Shown here piece after piece: positions 23,646 through 36,545 of a DNA stretch of 64,000 nucleotides. The stretch's first letter is position 1; every line of letters starts with the position of its first letter. The DNA lies in contig NC_087385.1 in the NCBI RefSeq assembly GCF_963675165.1, positions 656,001 through 720,000 on the forward strand. Direction: 5' to 3'. Source of the stretch: Halichondria panicea (taxonomy: Eukaryota > Porifera > Demospongiae > Suberitida > Halichondriidae). The notes beneath the pieces are model-generated. The model saw nothing but the letters and a program-made list of their open reading frames with translations, did no database searches and had not been told where the DNA came from. A program made the translations under genes and the position numbers.

Positions 23646-26351
23646 ATGCAAGCTCGGCTTCGCTCTTTTCTTGGTCGACCACTAGTTGAACCATCAGTTG
23701 AACCACCGATTGAACCACCTCCATGTTTCAGTCCATTCTCTACTGCAGCCGACGGTCGCCATTACATATGGAGGGGGAGGGGTCCAAAATGGGGATCTAA
23801 CATCATTGCTGTGTATGATCCAAGCACTGAGCTGTGGAGCCTCCTGCCCACCACTGGACCTCTACCCCCTGGAGAGTCGGGTGGTTGCTCTGTTTGTTTA
23901 GGTCGTTACCTGTACACCTTTGGTGGTTATGATGCGTCTTCATCCTCTGATCCGTACAACAATGACATGAGCAAGCTTGATCTGGACACTCTCCAGTGGA
24001 CCAAAGTTCAAACCTCTGGTAGTCAGCCTATGAAAAAGGCTGGCTGTGGACTTGTCCGTGTGAATGAAAGAACTCTGTGCTGCTTTGGAGGAGACGGTGG
24101 TGTTGAGGGCCACACAAACGAATTCCATTTCCTTGACACACAAAGTGGTAAAAGTTTGTGCATACAAGAGAGTATCTAGCTAATGGTGGACAGACCTCAC
24201 TCACATGCATAGGTTCATCTCAATCATACTAACATTGTACAATTCTCTTTCTAAATTGCTAACTCCCACTCCAGGTGTCTGGTGGTCCCCTGAGCTCAGA
24301 GGAGAGAGACCTCCTCCCTGTACTAACTTCACCTTCACCATGGTGGACCAGCACAGGGCAGTCTTCTTTGGAGGGTACCAATCTGGCCGTGATATGGTCA
24401 ATGATATATATCTCTTTGACTTTAGGACCATGGTGAGTTGGAATTAGTACTGCCACATTGAAATGCACAATACTGTGTGTTCACTGTGTGTAGGAGGTCA
24501 CTAAGGTGAAGCCAGTACAGGGGCCAGTGGGGAGGTCACGCCATGCTGCCTGTTGTCTCAACTATGGCCAGGACCACCCTCAACTACTGGTGTACGGAGG
24601 ACTGGAGAAAGGCAACAATGTACTGGGGGACATGTGGATACTTGGTGTCGACACTGTCAAGTGGACAGAGGTGAGTCTTGTCTTATATTATGAACTGTTA
24701 GTGTACGGGCAATCAGGAGTTACGTTTACAAGTAAATAACTAGGTTACCATGTTTATATGTTCACGCACCGATATACTGTATTATTTTTATCAGAATACG
24801 CAAAAAATGTAATTTTTGTGACTCTGTAGGTGACACCTCCTGAGTCAACGTCACCACGTTGCAAGCTCTCCACCACTGCCACCAGTCTGGAACCAGGACT
24901 GACTGAGGTCCTCGTATTTGGGGGTCGTTGGGAGAGTTGGAGGGGAAGTACAATTGCTGAGACAACCATACTGAGATTTGGTGAGCAGCTATTAGTACAT
25001 GCAGCGAGAGAAGAGTAGTAGAGAAGTACACACAATACATACGTCAATATCTCTGAATGCATATACTGTTACATATAATTATTATTCCTTAATCCCCCCC
25101 ACAGAATTGACTAGACCCTCAGTGTCTGTTGCTGAACCCTCGGCTGGGAAGTGGGCTCTCGTGGATGTGGCCCACAACGACACTAGAGGCTCCGCCCAGC
25201 GACTGAGTGAGAAGAGGATCAGACAAGCAACTGCTCGTGCCTTATTAGTCAGTGAGACCAGATATCAATCTTCTCAAGACCGGGTGAGGGCTCTGGAACA
25301 ACAGTTACGAGCAGCAGAGCAGAGAGAGCACGACACTCAACGTTACCACCAAATACAGTTGCAAGAGAAAGATCGAGAATTGGCCGAGGCCAGCCGTTGC
25401 CATGGAGATGCTGAGGAAAGAGCACAACTAGCAGAACAAAGAGAGCACGCTACACAATTAGTGAAAGATCGTGAATTGGCTGAGGGGAACAGAAGAGAAG
25501 CTGACCTGTCTGCTCAAATCACAGCTCTCAGGAGGGAGTTAGAAGGCAAGACGAAAGAGTTGTCAGCACACAACACAGAGGTGTGGAGGATTCCGGCCAA
25601 CAGAGTGAACACGATGAGAACGATTGGTACTGGAGGATGGGGAGAGGTGCTGGAGGGAACAGTGAGCGTGGCCGTCAAGCGACTCTTTGCTGCCATTGTC
25701 AACCAACGCAATCTGGAGAGACTCCAGAGAGAAATGATGCTCTTGGCTGAAGTACGACACCCCAACCTGGTGCAGTTCATTGGGGCAGTGTTTGACCAGT
25801 CCCCTCCTCTCATCATCACCGAGCTTCTTGACATGAATCTCCGACAAGCGTACGAGCAAAAGCAACTGGACCAAGGAAACCGCCTTTCGATCTTCATGGA
25901 CATTGCCCGGGCTTTGAACTACCTGCACCAGCGCTACGATCCCATCATCCACCGTGATGTGAGTGCTCCCAACGTTCTCCTCCAGCGAATGCCCAACCAC
26001 CAGTGGAAGGGGAAGGTCTCTGACCTGGGCTCAGCCAACTTCCTGCAGCATGCTCATACGATGGGAGAGGGGGCCATAATCTACTCCCCTCCTGAAGTCA
26101 TGCCTCAACCGCTTGTACGACCTCCTCCACAAACTGTCAAGATTGACGTGTACAGCTACGGCATTGTGTTGGCTGAAGTGACTGCCAGTCGATTTCCGAG
26201 TCAAGACAATTTCCCTGAGATGTTTGAGAGAATCAAGAGAGAGCGTCCTGCAGTGTACGAGCTGATACTCGGCTGTATTGAGAGAGAGCCCAGCCATCGA
26301 CCCAGCATGGCACAGGTGATGGAGGAACTGAACAAAATAGCACCCTTTTAA
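23646..26351 (+). CDS. Kelch-coiled-coil-kinase protein, copy A
   Basis: Five exons, 23646-24147, 24275-24432, 24494-24670, 24830-24980 and 25105-26351; 744 aa in phase. The first four exons encode a Kelch beta-propeller with repeated YTFGGYD, CCFGGD, VFFGGYQ, LVYGGL and LVFGGR blades, each followed by a conserved Trp. Exon 5 begins with a linker, then a Gln/Glu/Arg-rich coiled coil, then a TKL-like kinase: loop GTGGWGEV, VAVKRL lysine, HRDVSAPNVLL, DLG in place of DFG, and SPPE in place of APE. The catalytic Lys, Asp and Mg-binding Asp are all present, so activity is plausible. There is no signal peptide or membrane segment. Substrates are unknown; the propeller probably binds a partner and the coiled coil dimerises. 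It is the first of five tandem paralogues. Confidence 0.9.
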
Positions 26352-26995
26352 CTATGAACAATGTGAACACTTATCTAGTACCTTCTTTTTTATATTGATT
26401 TGCTGCAACATGCATTTTTATTGTGGATATGTGCATTTAGAATATACTTGGTGAATTTTAAAATTAAGTTTGGCTTTGACTTTTGTGTAATTAGTGTGTT
26501 TGCACTCTCCTATTATGATGATGATGAATTTTATCTTATATATAGCTAATGGTTCAAAAACAAAAAGTAAAAGAGAAGTATATAAGGAAGGAGAGAGCTC
26601 AGACGAGGACTGAAATAGAAACACTCTTATACCACCTGCATGGGCTTCCTTGCTAGTGGCCAACCCAGAGAGTGGGACCAGTGAGGAGAAGAATTAGAGC
26701 AGTACTGTCACCATGCAGGTGAGTACAATGTAGGTGATTGGTAGCTTGTAGGGGGACTTTTAAGAAGAGTGTATACGTACGATACAAGATGTAGCTAGTT
26801 AATAGTGTGTCCCAGCCTTACAAGCTGAGGGAACGTAAGTTAGGAATATAGGTACTTTTGATATGGCAGGTTAATGTGTGTATAGTCTTGTGGCTAACAG
26901 TGGTTTTGTTGTGTGGGCAGTATAGACACATTGAGGCTTTACTAATCCTTACAATCTACTGAAAGTAGTAGTATGCATGGTTACAATGTGCGTAT

Positions 26996-27008
26996 GTGCG
27001 TGTGTGCG

Positions 27009-27062
<54 letters not shown>
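26996..27062. repeat. (TG)n microsatellite
   Basis: TG dinucleotide run just 5' of the decayed plus-strand DNAJA2-like exon. It is the inverted counterpart of the (CA)n tracts next to the same exon at 35098, 54275 and 63390. Confidence 0.95.
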
Positions 27063-27066
<4 letters not shown>

Positions 27067-27079
27067 AGTGTGTGTACTG

Positions 27080-27229
27080 GTGCAGGCTGTGTCCATGGTC
27101 TGGAGGGTGAGGGGATGCCAGTGTTCAGGAGGCCTGATGTCAAGGGCATGCAACCTATATATGTTCAGTTCACCATCCAATTCCCTGACTCTGGTTTCCT
27201 GGAGGAGAGTCAACTTATGGTAGCTAAGT
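27080..27229 (+). pseudogene. isolated DNAJA2-like exon, inverted
   Basis: Reads [17 protein letters not shown] then [18 protein letters not shown], the C-terminal client-binding segment of DNAJA co-chaperones. It is on the plus strand, whereas the three other copies of this exon are on the minus strand. The acceptor has changed from ccag to ccatg and the donor from aaggtatgc to atggtagc, so it is unlikely to splice. No neighbouring DNAJA exons are seen. Confidence 0.8.
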
Positions 27230-27877
27230 GGAACCTCTGAATAACGAACAAGTTGGTACAGCTAGCTAGGAGGTTTTATCTGTTATTCGGAGATCTAAGG
27301 GAGGGCTAGACTGTAATCAGCTGACTAGAAAGCCCTATAATTATACATCCTGTTTAATTTCCCGGACTATACATATATACATCCTGGTTAATATCAATTT
27401 CCTGCGCCTCATGGATATATTATACTTCCTCTGCTATTGTGACCATATCCTGGGTGATATCAAGAGTTCATGTATACTGTTGTTGACAGGCCATGTATTG
27501 CAGTATACTATCTTTCGACGTAATTATGCATCCTGTTTTCCCAGTATTTATGCATGACACTCTTTTCATTTATATTTTATTCCTGATGATTTGTAGCACT
27601 CACAACGAAGCTTAGACTCTATACTAGACTGAAGTGTGTCAGAGTGTGTACAACCAACTGTGTAAGTCTTAATTACAATAACACAAACCATGCAGATGTA
27701 TAGAGCCGCAGAACGTGGCATATATATATATAGCTCAATCTGTATACTGCTCACATGCACACAATTTGTCTGCATGCATGCATGGTTAACTTAATTAAAG
27801 TGTTGCGAGTGTATATATAGATTCTATACTGTACATAACATGCACACACTGCATGTCCTCACTCCTGCATGCAGGTA

Positions 27878-29735
27878 ATGGATGCTCCCATTGAACCATC
27901 ACCTCGTTAGGGTCAATGCTCTGCTGTAGCTGACGGACACCATTACGTGTGGAGGGGGATTGGTCCAGGGCTGGGGTCTAACATCATTGCTGTGTGTGAT
28001 CCAAGTACTGAGCTGTGGAGCCTCTTGGCCACTACTGGACCTCTACCCTATGGAGAGTATGGCGGTCGCTCTGTTTGTGTAAGTCGTTGCCTGTACACCT
28101 TTGGTGGTCATGATGGGTCTTCTTTTTTCTACAATGACATGGGCAAGCTTGATTTAGACACTCTCCAGTGGACTGAATTTCAATCCTCTGGTAGTCAGCC
28201 TATGAAAAAAATTTGCTGTGGACTTGTCCGTGTGAATGAAAAAACTCTGTGCTGCTTTGGAGGATATTGTATTGAGGGCCCCACACAACCAGGAGCAACA
28301 TTCACCAGAAACACACGATTTACTGATGGACGTGGATGGACAAATGAAATCCAATTCTTTAATATAGAAAATGGTAATGCTATCCCTCCTGATTTATACT
28401 ACTACCCCTTTGTTATTTTATAGTTGACCCTATCTCCAGGTGTATGGTCGTCCCCTGAGCTCAGAGGAGAGAGACCTCCCTGCGCTAACTTCACCTTAAC
28501 CATGGTGGACCAGCATAGGGCAGTCCTCTTTGGAGGGAGCCAACCTGAACGTAATGGGGTCAATGATGTCTACCTTTTCAATTTCAGGGACATGGTAAGT
28601 TGATAAGATTTCTGTGTTTCAGGCTTTGCGTGATAATTTTCGAATCAAATTCAGTACCTACTTTACCTGCATATAGCTATGATGTTTGTTCACTGTACTT
28701 GTGTATATATAGGAGGTCACTAAGGTGAAGCCAGTAGAGGGAGAGCCATGGCCAGTGGGGAGGAGATATCATGCTGCCTGTTGTCTCAACTATGACCAGG
28801 ACCATCCTCAACTTCTGGTGCACAGAGGAGAAAGTGTGGACGACAAAGTACTGGGGGACATGTGGATATTTAACGTTGAAACTGGCAAGTGGACAGAGGT
28901 GAGGGTGGTGATTTTTAGACCACCTATATACGCAGCATTAACTGTTTCAACCTGGGGCTATATAATAGTATACATGCATGCATGTCTGACTAATGTGTGG
29001 GTGTGTGCTAGTATACTCTGTACCAGTGCATGTATATACCGTATAACTAGAATATTTTGCAGATGAAAAACTTTTGTGAATGAGCCAAATCAGCAGAAAT
29101 GTTGACCCTTTGCGATCTAACTATTGCGTTCTGGCAAAGATCGTGTGTATTTACTAGTAATAATTTAGGTTTGCGGATTTATTGTTGCGAATGAATCAAC
29201 CATCGCAAAGTTCGCAAATTAATGTTTGAAAACATTCTAGTAATACGGTACATACATATTAAAAGTCATTGCCTGTTTTGTACTTTTTATATCTCCAGCT
29301 GGTAACACCTGAGTCAGTGAAACCACGTTACTTCCACTCCATCACTGCCACCAGTCTGGGACTAGGACTCACTGAGGTCCTCGTGTTTGGAGGCCGATTG
29401 GAAAATCATAGGACAGTTGATGAAACCACCATACTGAGATTTGGTTAGCATGCAGCTACTGTTGGATATAGACAAGTATAATTATATGCACCGTATTTTT
29501 TATACTATACAATGACTCTGAATGCATAATATTATACTGTTACATTTGTTCCTTAATCCCCCCTACAGAGTTGACTGGACCCTCAGCGTCTGTTGCTGGA
29601 CCCTCGGCTGAGAAGTGGGCTCTCGTGGATGTGGCCAACAACGACACTAGAGGCTCCGCCCAGCGACTGAGTGAGAAGAGGATCAGACAAGCAACTGCTC
29701 GTGCCTCATCAGTCAGTGAGACCAGCGACCACTAG
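27878..29735 (+). pseudogene. Kelch-kinase copy B, nonsense and kinase-less
   Basis: Five exon-like blocks, 27878-28373, 28440-28594, 28713-28898, 29299-29443 and 29569-29735, keep frame and splice sites like the other copies. Codon 11 is TAG (27908-27910) where copies C and E have TGG. The last exon stops at 29733-29735, right after SETSDH, exactly where the coiled coil should begin; coiled coil and kinase are missing. The Kelch blades (YTFGGHD, CCFGGY, VLFGGS) are otherwise well kept. No in-frame Met lies between the stop and the first blade, so a full propeller cannot be made by simple reinitiation. Likely a recent pseudogene truncated on its 3' side. Confidence 0.87.
29034..29252. mobile_element. 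MITE in copy B intron 4
   Basis: About 219 bp with inverted ends, accgtataactagaatattt at the left and aacattctagtaatacggt at the right. The interior has repeated ttgcga/tcgcaa words. It is absent from the matching intron of copies A, C, D and E, which supports insertion. Confidence 0.7.
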
Positions 29736-31072
29736 AGAAAGGCTTTCATTGTGTATATAATTATAGCAACATAATCTTTTTATGATACTTTATTTTATAT
29801 ATACCCATGCAGCAGGGGTCAGCTATGCATGTGCATTTTAACGATTTGGCGTTGGTTTTTGTAAGTGTATACTTGTGTGTTTGCGTGTTTGCACTCTCCA
29901 ATTATGATGATTACTCAGTCATTTTACCTTTCACAATTATGATGAGTGGTGGCAAACGTTATTTACATAATAGAAAACTAGCGGTAGTGATACAATGCAT
30001 GGTGTTATAATTATATTATATAATTTTCAAAAATCAATTGGCTATCAAAAGTGACTGGAAATATCCCCAAATAATTATAATAAGAGTGCCCTGCGTCTGG
30101 TTCCAACTTGTTTCTTCTGGACTGAACTTAACTGGACGTAACCGCAACGTTGTTTTGTTTTGTGGTCAACGTTGCTATGCGTATATTGCGAAATATGCAC
30201 CCTGAGAATATCTATATAATCGAATGGATCGAGATGTATGACTGGCTGAGCACCTTTTTGGGCTTTAATTCCCTCAGCTTGTAGATCCAATTTGCTCATA
30301 CCTAGTACCTATATATATACGTTTAGGAATAAACAGATGTTTGGCAATTTTCTGTTGCAAGTGCATGCACTGCAATCCACTGTACCATTGTCAGTGGAAC
30401 CCTGTAACATTGGGGGATAAGATATTGGCCATTATACAGAGGTGTCCTTTGTTGAGGGGTTGTTTTGTACTGGGTACTTGACCTTTTATTTATATCTACT
30501 GTTGGTCTTTCTGCAGGATGGTTGTTGAGTTCCACTGTATTATACGATTATTATATTACATGTCATAACAAAGTACATGAACCTAATACACACAATGAAT
30601 AGGAGTGGTGTGTTGGACGGACGGTCGATTATTTTGCTCAGAGATTCAAACTAAAGAATGACAATCACAAAGCACATGCTCAAGTAAGTGAGACCACTAC
30701 TACACTAACTGTTTGAGTGGCTCCTCTACAGAAGCTGTGTCTGTATTGTGAGGGTGCAGTACTGGGCATGTCTCATAAGCTACAGGACCTTATACACACT
30801 GTCATCACCATGGGAACTACACTTACACTAGAATATGAATGCAAATGATATCCACAAAGTTTTGTAAAAGTGGGTGGGGCTGCTGATATTACAGGAAGTG
30901 TCTTCCATGAGGTGAGTTCAGAGATACTAGATATACTAGATACTAGATACTCTAGCTAGCTAGAGAAGTGTGTACATAAGAGAAGTGTGTATGATACATG
31001 TGATCTGTATATCAGTGTCTAGATAGCCAATGTGTGTATATATATTGCTCACAGTCCCTACTCCTGCAGACA
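29736..31072. other. spacer between Kelch-kinase B and C
   Basis: Includes a stretch (29880-29990) matching the 3' flank of the other kinase copies, the small element at 30392-30537, and unassigned sequence. An acceptor-like ctctacag followed by an open stretch (KLCLYCEGAVLGMSHK, about 30732) is visible but matches nothing I recognise. Confidence 0.4.
30392..30537. mobile_element. short MITE with cagtggaac / gttccactg ends
   Basis: About 146 bp starting cagtggaaccctgtaac and ending tgttgagttccactg; the terminal 9 bp are perfect inverted repeats. No coding capacity. Confidence 0.6.
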
Positions 31073-34000
31073 ATGTTGAAAGCTCGGCTTCACTCCTTTT
31101 TTGGTCGAACACCACCAGTTGAACTATCACCTCGATGGGGTCAATTCTCTGCAGTTGATGGACGCCATTACATGTGGAGGGGGGCTGGTCCAGGACTGGG
31201 GTCTAACATCATTGCTGTGTGTGATCCAAGCACTGAGCTGTGGAGCCTCTTGCCCACCACTGGACCTCTACCCCCTGGAAAGTGGGGTGGTTGCTCTGTT
31301 TGTGTAGGTCGTTGCCTGTACACCTTTGGTGGTTATGATGGGTCTTCTTACGTCAATGATATGAGCAAGCTTGATCTGGACACTCTCCAGTGGACCAAAG
31401 TTCAAACCTCTGGTAGTCAGCCTATGAAAAAGGCTTACTGTGGACTTATCCGTGTTAATGAGAGAACTCTGTGCTGCTTTGGAGGAGGAGGTATTCAGGG
31501 CACCACACAACCAGGATCAACATTCACCAGTGGAGGCGCTGGTGGAAATGGATGTACTAACGAGTTCCATTTCTTTGACACGCAAAATGGTAACTTTTGT
31601 CAATGTGCACATTCGCTGTATGCATACACTTATAGGGTATCTAGCTACTGGTGGGCGGAGTCCCACCCTCACTCACATAGGAAACCATGTTCACTTTCAT
31701 ATCAATCAATGTTATAAGGATGATGTAGCATTGTACCATTCTCTAAATTGCCCCACCCCCACTTCCAGGTATCTGGTCGTCCCCTGAGCTCAGAGGAGAG
31801 AGACTTCCTCCCTGTAGGAGCTTCACCTTCACCATGGTGGACCAGCACAGGGCAGTCCTCTTTGGAGGGTACCAATCTGGCCATGGTAGGCTCAATGATG
31901 TCTACCTGTTCGATTTCAGGACCATGGTGAGTTGGAATTAGTACTGCCACATTGAAATGCACAATACTGTGTGTTCACTGTGTGTAGGAGGTCACTAAGG
32001 TGAAGCCAGTACAGGGAGAGCCATGGCCAGTGGGGAGGGCAGGCCATGCTGCCTGTTGTCTCAACTATGGCCAGGACCACCCTCAACTACTGGTGTACGG
32101 AGGACTGGATAATGGCAACAAGACACTGGAGGACATGTGGATGCTGGATGTTGACACTGTCAAGTGGACTGAGGTGAGTCTTGTCTTATTATGAACTGTT
32201 AGTGTACGTGTAATAAATGGACGTAATAAAGAGATACGAGACGTTCATTTACAAGAGTAAATAACTTTGAAGTCTAGGAGGATGTTAAATACTTGTGCTA
32301 TGTACACACACCTTTACTGTATTATATCACGTTGTCAAGGTTACAAGCGTGTAATAAAAGTCATACAGTCCCTTCCGTACACGGTCACGTAGCCTCGAGG
32401 CATAATTTGGTAAAGGGTCACTGTAATATAAAACACATAGCCTTGAGATTCCTCGTGTTGTAATGTTATCATACAGTACATGGATTATCTGATGATCTGT
32501 TCAGAATACACAGTACTACTGTACACTCAACATTTACTATTTTTTGTGCCTCCAGGTGACACCTCCTGAGTCAATGACACCACGTTCCTACCACTCCATC
32601 ACTGCCACCAGTCTGGGACCAGGACTCACTGAGGTCCTCGTGTTTGGAGGCAAGCGGGAGGCGCTGGGAGATACCATTGCTGAGACCACCATACTGAGAT
32701 TTGGTGAGCATCTGCTAGTACATGTAGCCATGGCAACTATTGTCTGATAGACAAGTACACACAATACATGTGTCAATGACTCTGAATGCATATACTGTTA
32801 CATTTGTTCCTTAATCCCCCCTACAGAGTTGACTGGACCCTCAGCGTCTGTTGCTGGACCCTCGGCTTGGAAGTGGGCTCTCGTGGATGTGGCCCACAAC
32901 GACACTAGAGGCTCCGCCCAGCGACTGAGTGAGAAGAAGATCAGACAAGCAACTGCTCGTGCCTCATCAGTCAGTGAGACCAGCGACCACTCCTCTCAAG
33001 ACCGGGTGAGGGCTCTGGAACAACAGTTACGAGCAACAGAGCAGAGAGAGCACGACACTCAACGTCACGTCACCACCAACTACAGTTGCAAGAGAAGGAT
33101 CGAGAATTAGCTACACAAGCTAGAGAATTAACCGAGGCTAACCGTCGTCATGGAGATGCGGAGGAAAGAGCACAGCTGGCAGAGCAAAGAGAGCAAGCTA
33201 CACAATTACTTTTACAAGTGAAAGATCGAAATTTGGCTGAGGCCAACAGAAGAGAAGCTGACCTGTCTGCTCAAATCACAGCTCTAGAGAGGGAGTTAGA
33301 AGGCAAGACAAAAGAGTTGGCAGCACACAATACAGAGGTGTGGAGGATTCCGGCCAACAGAGTGATCACGATGAGAACAATTGGCACTGGAGGATGGGGG
33401 GAGGTGCTGGAGGGAACAGTGAGCGTGGCCGTCAAGCGACTCTTTGCTGCCATTGTCAACCCACGCAATCTGGAGAGACTCCAGAGAGAAATGATGCTCT
33501 TGGCTGAAGTACGACACCCCAACCTGGTGCAGTTCATTGGGGCAGTGTTTGACCAGTCCTCTCCTCTCATCATCACCGAGCTTCTGGACATGAATCTCCG
33601 ACAAGCGTACGAAGAGAATCAACTGGACCCAGGAAACCGCCTCTCGATCTTCATGAACATTGCCCTAGCTCTGGACTACCTGCACCAGCGCTACGATCCC
33701 ATCATCCACCGTGATGTGAGTGCTCCCAACGTCCTCCTCCAGCGAATGCCCAACCACCAGTGGAAGGGGAAGGTCTCTGACCTGGGCTCAGCCAACTTCC
33801 TGCAGCATGCTCATACGATGGGAGAGGGGGCCATAATCTACTCCCCTCCTGAAGTCATCCCTCAAGCCGCAGATCCGTTTAATCCACCTCCAAGACAGTC
33901 TGTCAAGATCGATGTGTACAGCTACGGCATTGTCCTCTGTGAGGTGACCGCTAGTCGATTCCCAAGTGCTGATCATTATCGAGACATGATTCTCCAAGTA

Positions 34001-34117
34001 CAGAGAGAGCAACCTGTTATGTGTGAGCTGATACTCCACTGCACTAAGAGAGAGCCCAGCCATCGACCCAGCATGGCACAGGTGATGGTGGAACTGAACA
34101 AAATAGCACCCTTTTAA
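31073..34117 (+). pseudogene. Kelch-kinase copy C, frameshifted between propeller and kinase
   Basis: Exons 31073-31589, 31769-31926, 31988-32173, 32556-32703 and 32827-34117. The Kelch part is intact (YTFGGYD, CCFGGGG, VLFGGYQ, LVYGGL, LVFGGK). In the coiled coil a 5-bp duplication (gtcac twice, 33064-33073) shifts the frame; translation would end at 33110, giving about 430 aa of propeller plus part of the coiled coil. After the shift the frame is open again from 33086 to 34117, with a complete kinase (GTGGWGEV, VAVKRL, HRDVSAPNVLL, SDLGS, SPPE). The lesion is single and the kinase is undamaged, so it is either a very young pseudogene or a propeller-only product with a cryptic kinase frame. 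Confidence 0.85.
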
Positions 34118-34408
34118 CTATGAACAATGTGAACACTTATAATTATCTAGTACCGTCTTTTTTTTTTTATTGAATTTGGAATTTTAAAATTATTTTAGCT
34201 TTGACTTTTGTAGTGTGTGTTTGCACTCTCCTATTATGATGATTACTATTGACTTTATCTCAGTCTCATGCTAATCGATATTACCGTTCACAATAATTAT
34301 GATGAGTGGTATGGGCAAACGTTATTCACATAATTAGAACAATAGCAGTAACCACAAAACCAGTCTATAAATACAATCAAAGCGGTGAATATAGAGTTCC
34401 TAAGAGAG
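34118..34408. other. 3' flank between kinase C and DNAJA2-like remnant
   Basis: Conserved among copies C, D and E, with tgtttgcactctcctattatg followed by tatctcagtctcatgctaat. It carries the convergent 3' UTRs. No further gene seen. Confidence 0.4.
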
Positions 34409-34614
34409 TCACTGTTGAGAGCAGCCCACCCTCTATGCCCCGCCCACTCCTTTATCCTCCTCATCTTCATCGTATATGACTCCACCCCCTTGTGCCCCGC
34501 CCACTCCCCTCGTCCCCTCACTCTCTATCATATCCACTTCCTCTGCCTCTGGGTCCAGTGCTGGTGGGTCAGGTCCTGTGGGCAGGAAACACTTCAACAC
34601 TTGTGTGTGGGTGG

Positions 34615-34659
<45 letters not shown>

Positions 34660-34795
34660 GTGTGTGTGTGTGTGTGGGTGTGTGTGTGTGGGTGTGTGTG
34701 GGTGTGGGTGTACGTGTGGGTGTGTGTGGGGTGTGTGGTGTGTGTGTGTGTGTGTGTGTGTGGGTGTGTGTGTGTGTGTGTGTGTGTGTGGGGGG
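34615..34795. repeat. (TG)n-rich compound microsatellite
   Basis: About 180 bp of TG and TGGG repeats in the last intron of DNAJA2-like copy 1. Equivalent shorter tracts occur at 53896-53965 and 63025-63081. Confidence 0.95.
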
Positions 34796-35095
34796 GTAGA
34801 GTACATTGCTATACAGTGGGGGCCTGTGTATTGGATCAGTATACCAACTACTTCACAAAGACACCTTAATTATAGAAGACAAGGTGGTACAGCATAAAGA
34901 TATTGCATGTATACAGTGGAGGCCTGTGTATTGAGAGGCTGCCTACACTGCACACACATATCACATGATTATAGCCACTGCATACCTTTAGTTGACTCTC
35001 CTCCAGGAAACCAGTGTCAGGGAATTGGATGGTGAATTGAACATAGAGGTTGCCCTTGACATGAGGCCTCCTGAACACTGGCATCTCCAGACCCT

Positions 35096-35295
<200 letters not shown>

Positions 35296-35624
35296 CTGTA
35301 CATGTACACACACATTGTAAACTCAATTGATACTACTTTCAGTATGTTGTAATTAGATTGGCAGAGTTTTCGTAGCTTTTTAGCAACTGTACATGTACCT
35401 ACGTACAATACTGCCCACACAACACAACCACTGTTAGTATTGCACATGACCACAAGACTATAAATACATACACATGAAGTGAAAATAGAAATAACAAGAT
35501 CAAAAGTCCTATACCTAACCCTAATTATGACCCGTTCAAAATTCGGGAATTAAGCATATGAAAGAGCTTCTTCGATCTCTAAAATGATATCATCAAAGTT
35601 CATATTTGAGTGATAAAACTATCG

Positions 35625-35818
35625 TATAGCGGGTATATTTCGAGGGTATACACTTTCGCGGATTGACCGTTAGAAAGGTTTTCAGGAATTCAGAATAGCA
35701 GTCTTTCTGCAGCGTGTATGCGTGTGATATTAAATTCGTGGGAATAAATGTTCGCGATAGATGCTTGATCAGCGAAAACCATGAACATTTATACCCTCGA
35801 AATATCCGCTACACGGTA
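35625..35818. mobile_element. foldback repeat, 'cgtatagcgggtatatttcg' family
   Basis: About 194 bp. The left end reads cgtatagcgggtatatttcg and the right end tataccctcgaaatatccgc, near-complementary arms of about 28 bp. It is the best-preserved copy of the family in the window. Confidence 0.85.
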
Positions 35819-36384
35819 TTTGCCAATTTGGCCACACCACCTCTACAGTCTATTGAAGAACAAGAAGGATGTCACTATATATAAGATAGCCATGCCAGTA
35901 CACCTCAATGAACCTCCCTCCTTCACACTGGTACTCTTAGCTACCACTTTCTATTCAGCTGCTTTGGTTCTCATGGATAATAACAAGGGTGTATACGCCC
36001 TTGATAATAAATAGCCTAAGTCTTGTTAAAGCTGCCAGATCAAAAGTCCTAAGGTACCTAACCCTAACACATGTCCCCTCAGCTTGTAAGGCTGGGACAC
36101 ACTATAATAGCTTGTATGTACACTCCTCTCAAAGGCAGCCCTATACAATCCTCCTCCTACCAGCCACATACTCACCTGGTGACAACACTGCTCCTGGTGA
36201 CCTGGACACACCCACATTCCTCCCGTCCAGGGGGTACAGAGTGCAGGTGAAGCCACACAAGGCCTCCCTAAACTGATGCTCTTCTCCACAAACAGGTCAC
36301 AGTCGACTCTCCTGTAGTCGGTGTGATCCAGCTGCTGCAAGATGTGAAGATAAAAGTATTTGCCAATTTGACCACACCATGGAT

Positions 36385-36545
36385 AATAGCCCATAGTCCA
36401 AGGCCAAAAAATGACAAATTATGGCCCCATCTAAATTTTGGATTGATCATTAAAAAGGCTTCTTTCTAAGCTTTCAGAAAGTCATACAATTTTTGACATT
36501 GAATTAACGGTAGGAAAGTTATGGCTGTTAAAAGATGTTCAACTA
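36385..36545. repeat. dispersed repeat copy
   Basis: Contains 'agtccaaggccaaaaaatg', 'aagctttcagaaagtcatac' and 'gaattaacggtaggaaag'. It corresponds to 55845-55990 in the paralogous unit and to 2330 and 20660 elsewhere. Confidence 0.6.

Larger units (their letters stand above)
26352..27877. other. spacer between Kelch-kinase A and B
   Basis: Holds the 3' UTR of copy A, a (TG)n tract (26996-27062), a decayed DNAJA2-like exon on the plus strand (27080-27229) and AT-rich DNA with no recognised gene. The cagtggaacctctgaataacg-like phrase near 27228 resembles the end of the small element at 30392. Confidence 0.45.

Noticed and set aside
25514-26297. Antisense open frames over the kinase exons (also at 33271, 52457, 61427)
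   Set aside because: They are shadows of the highly conserved kinase coding strand; they have no splice or start support and recur only because the paralogues are similar.
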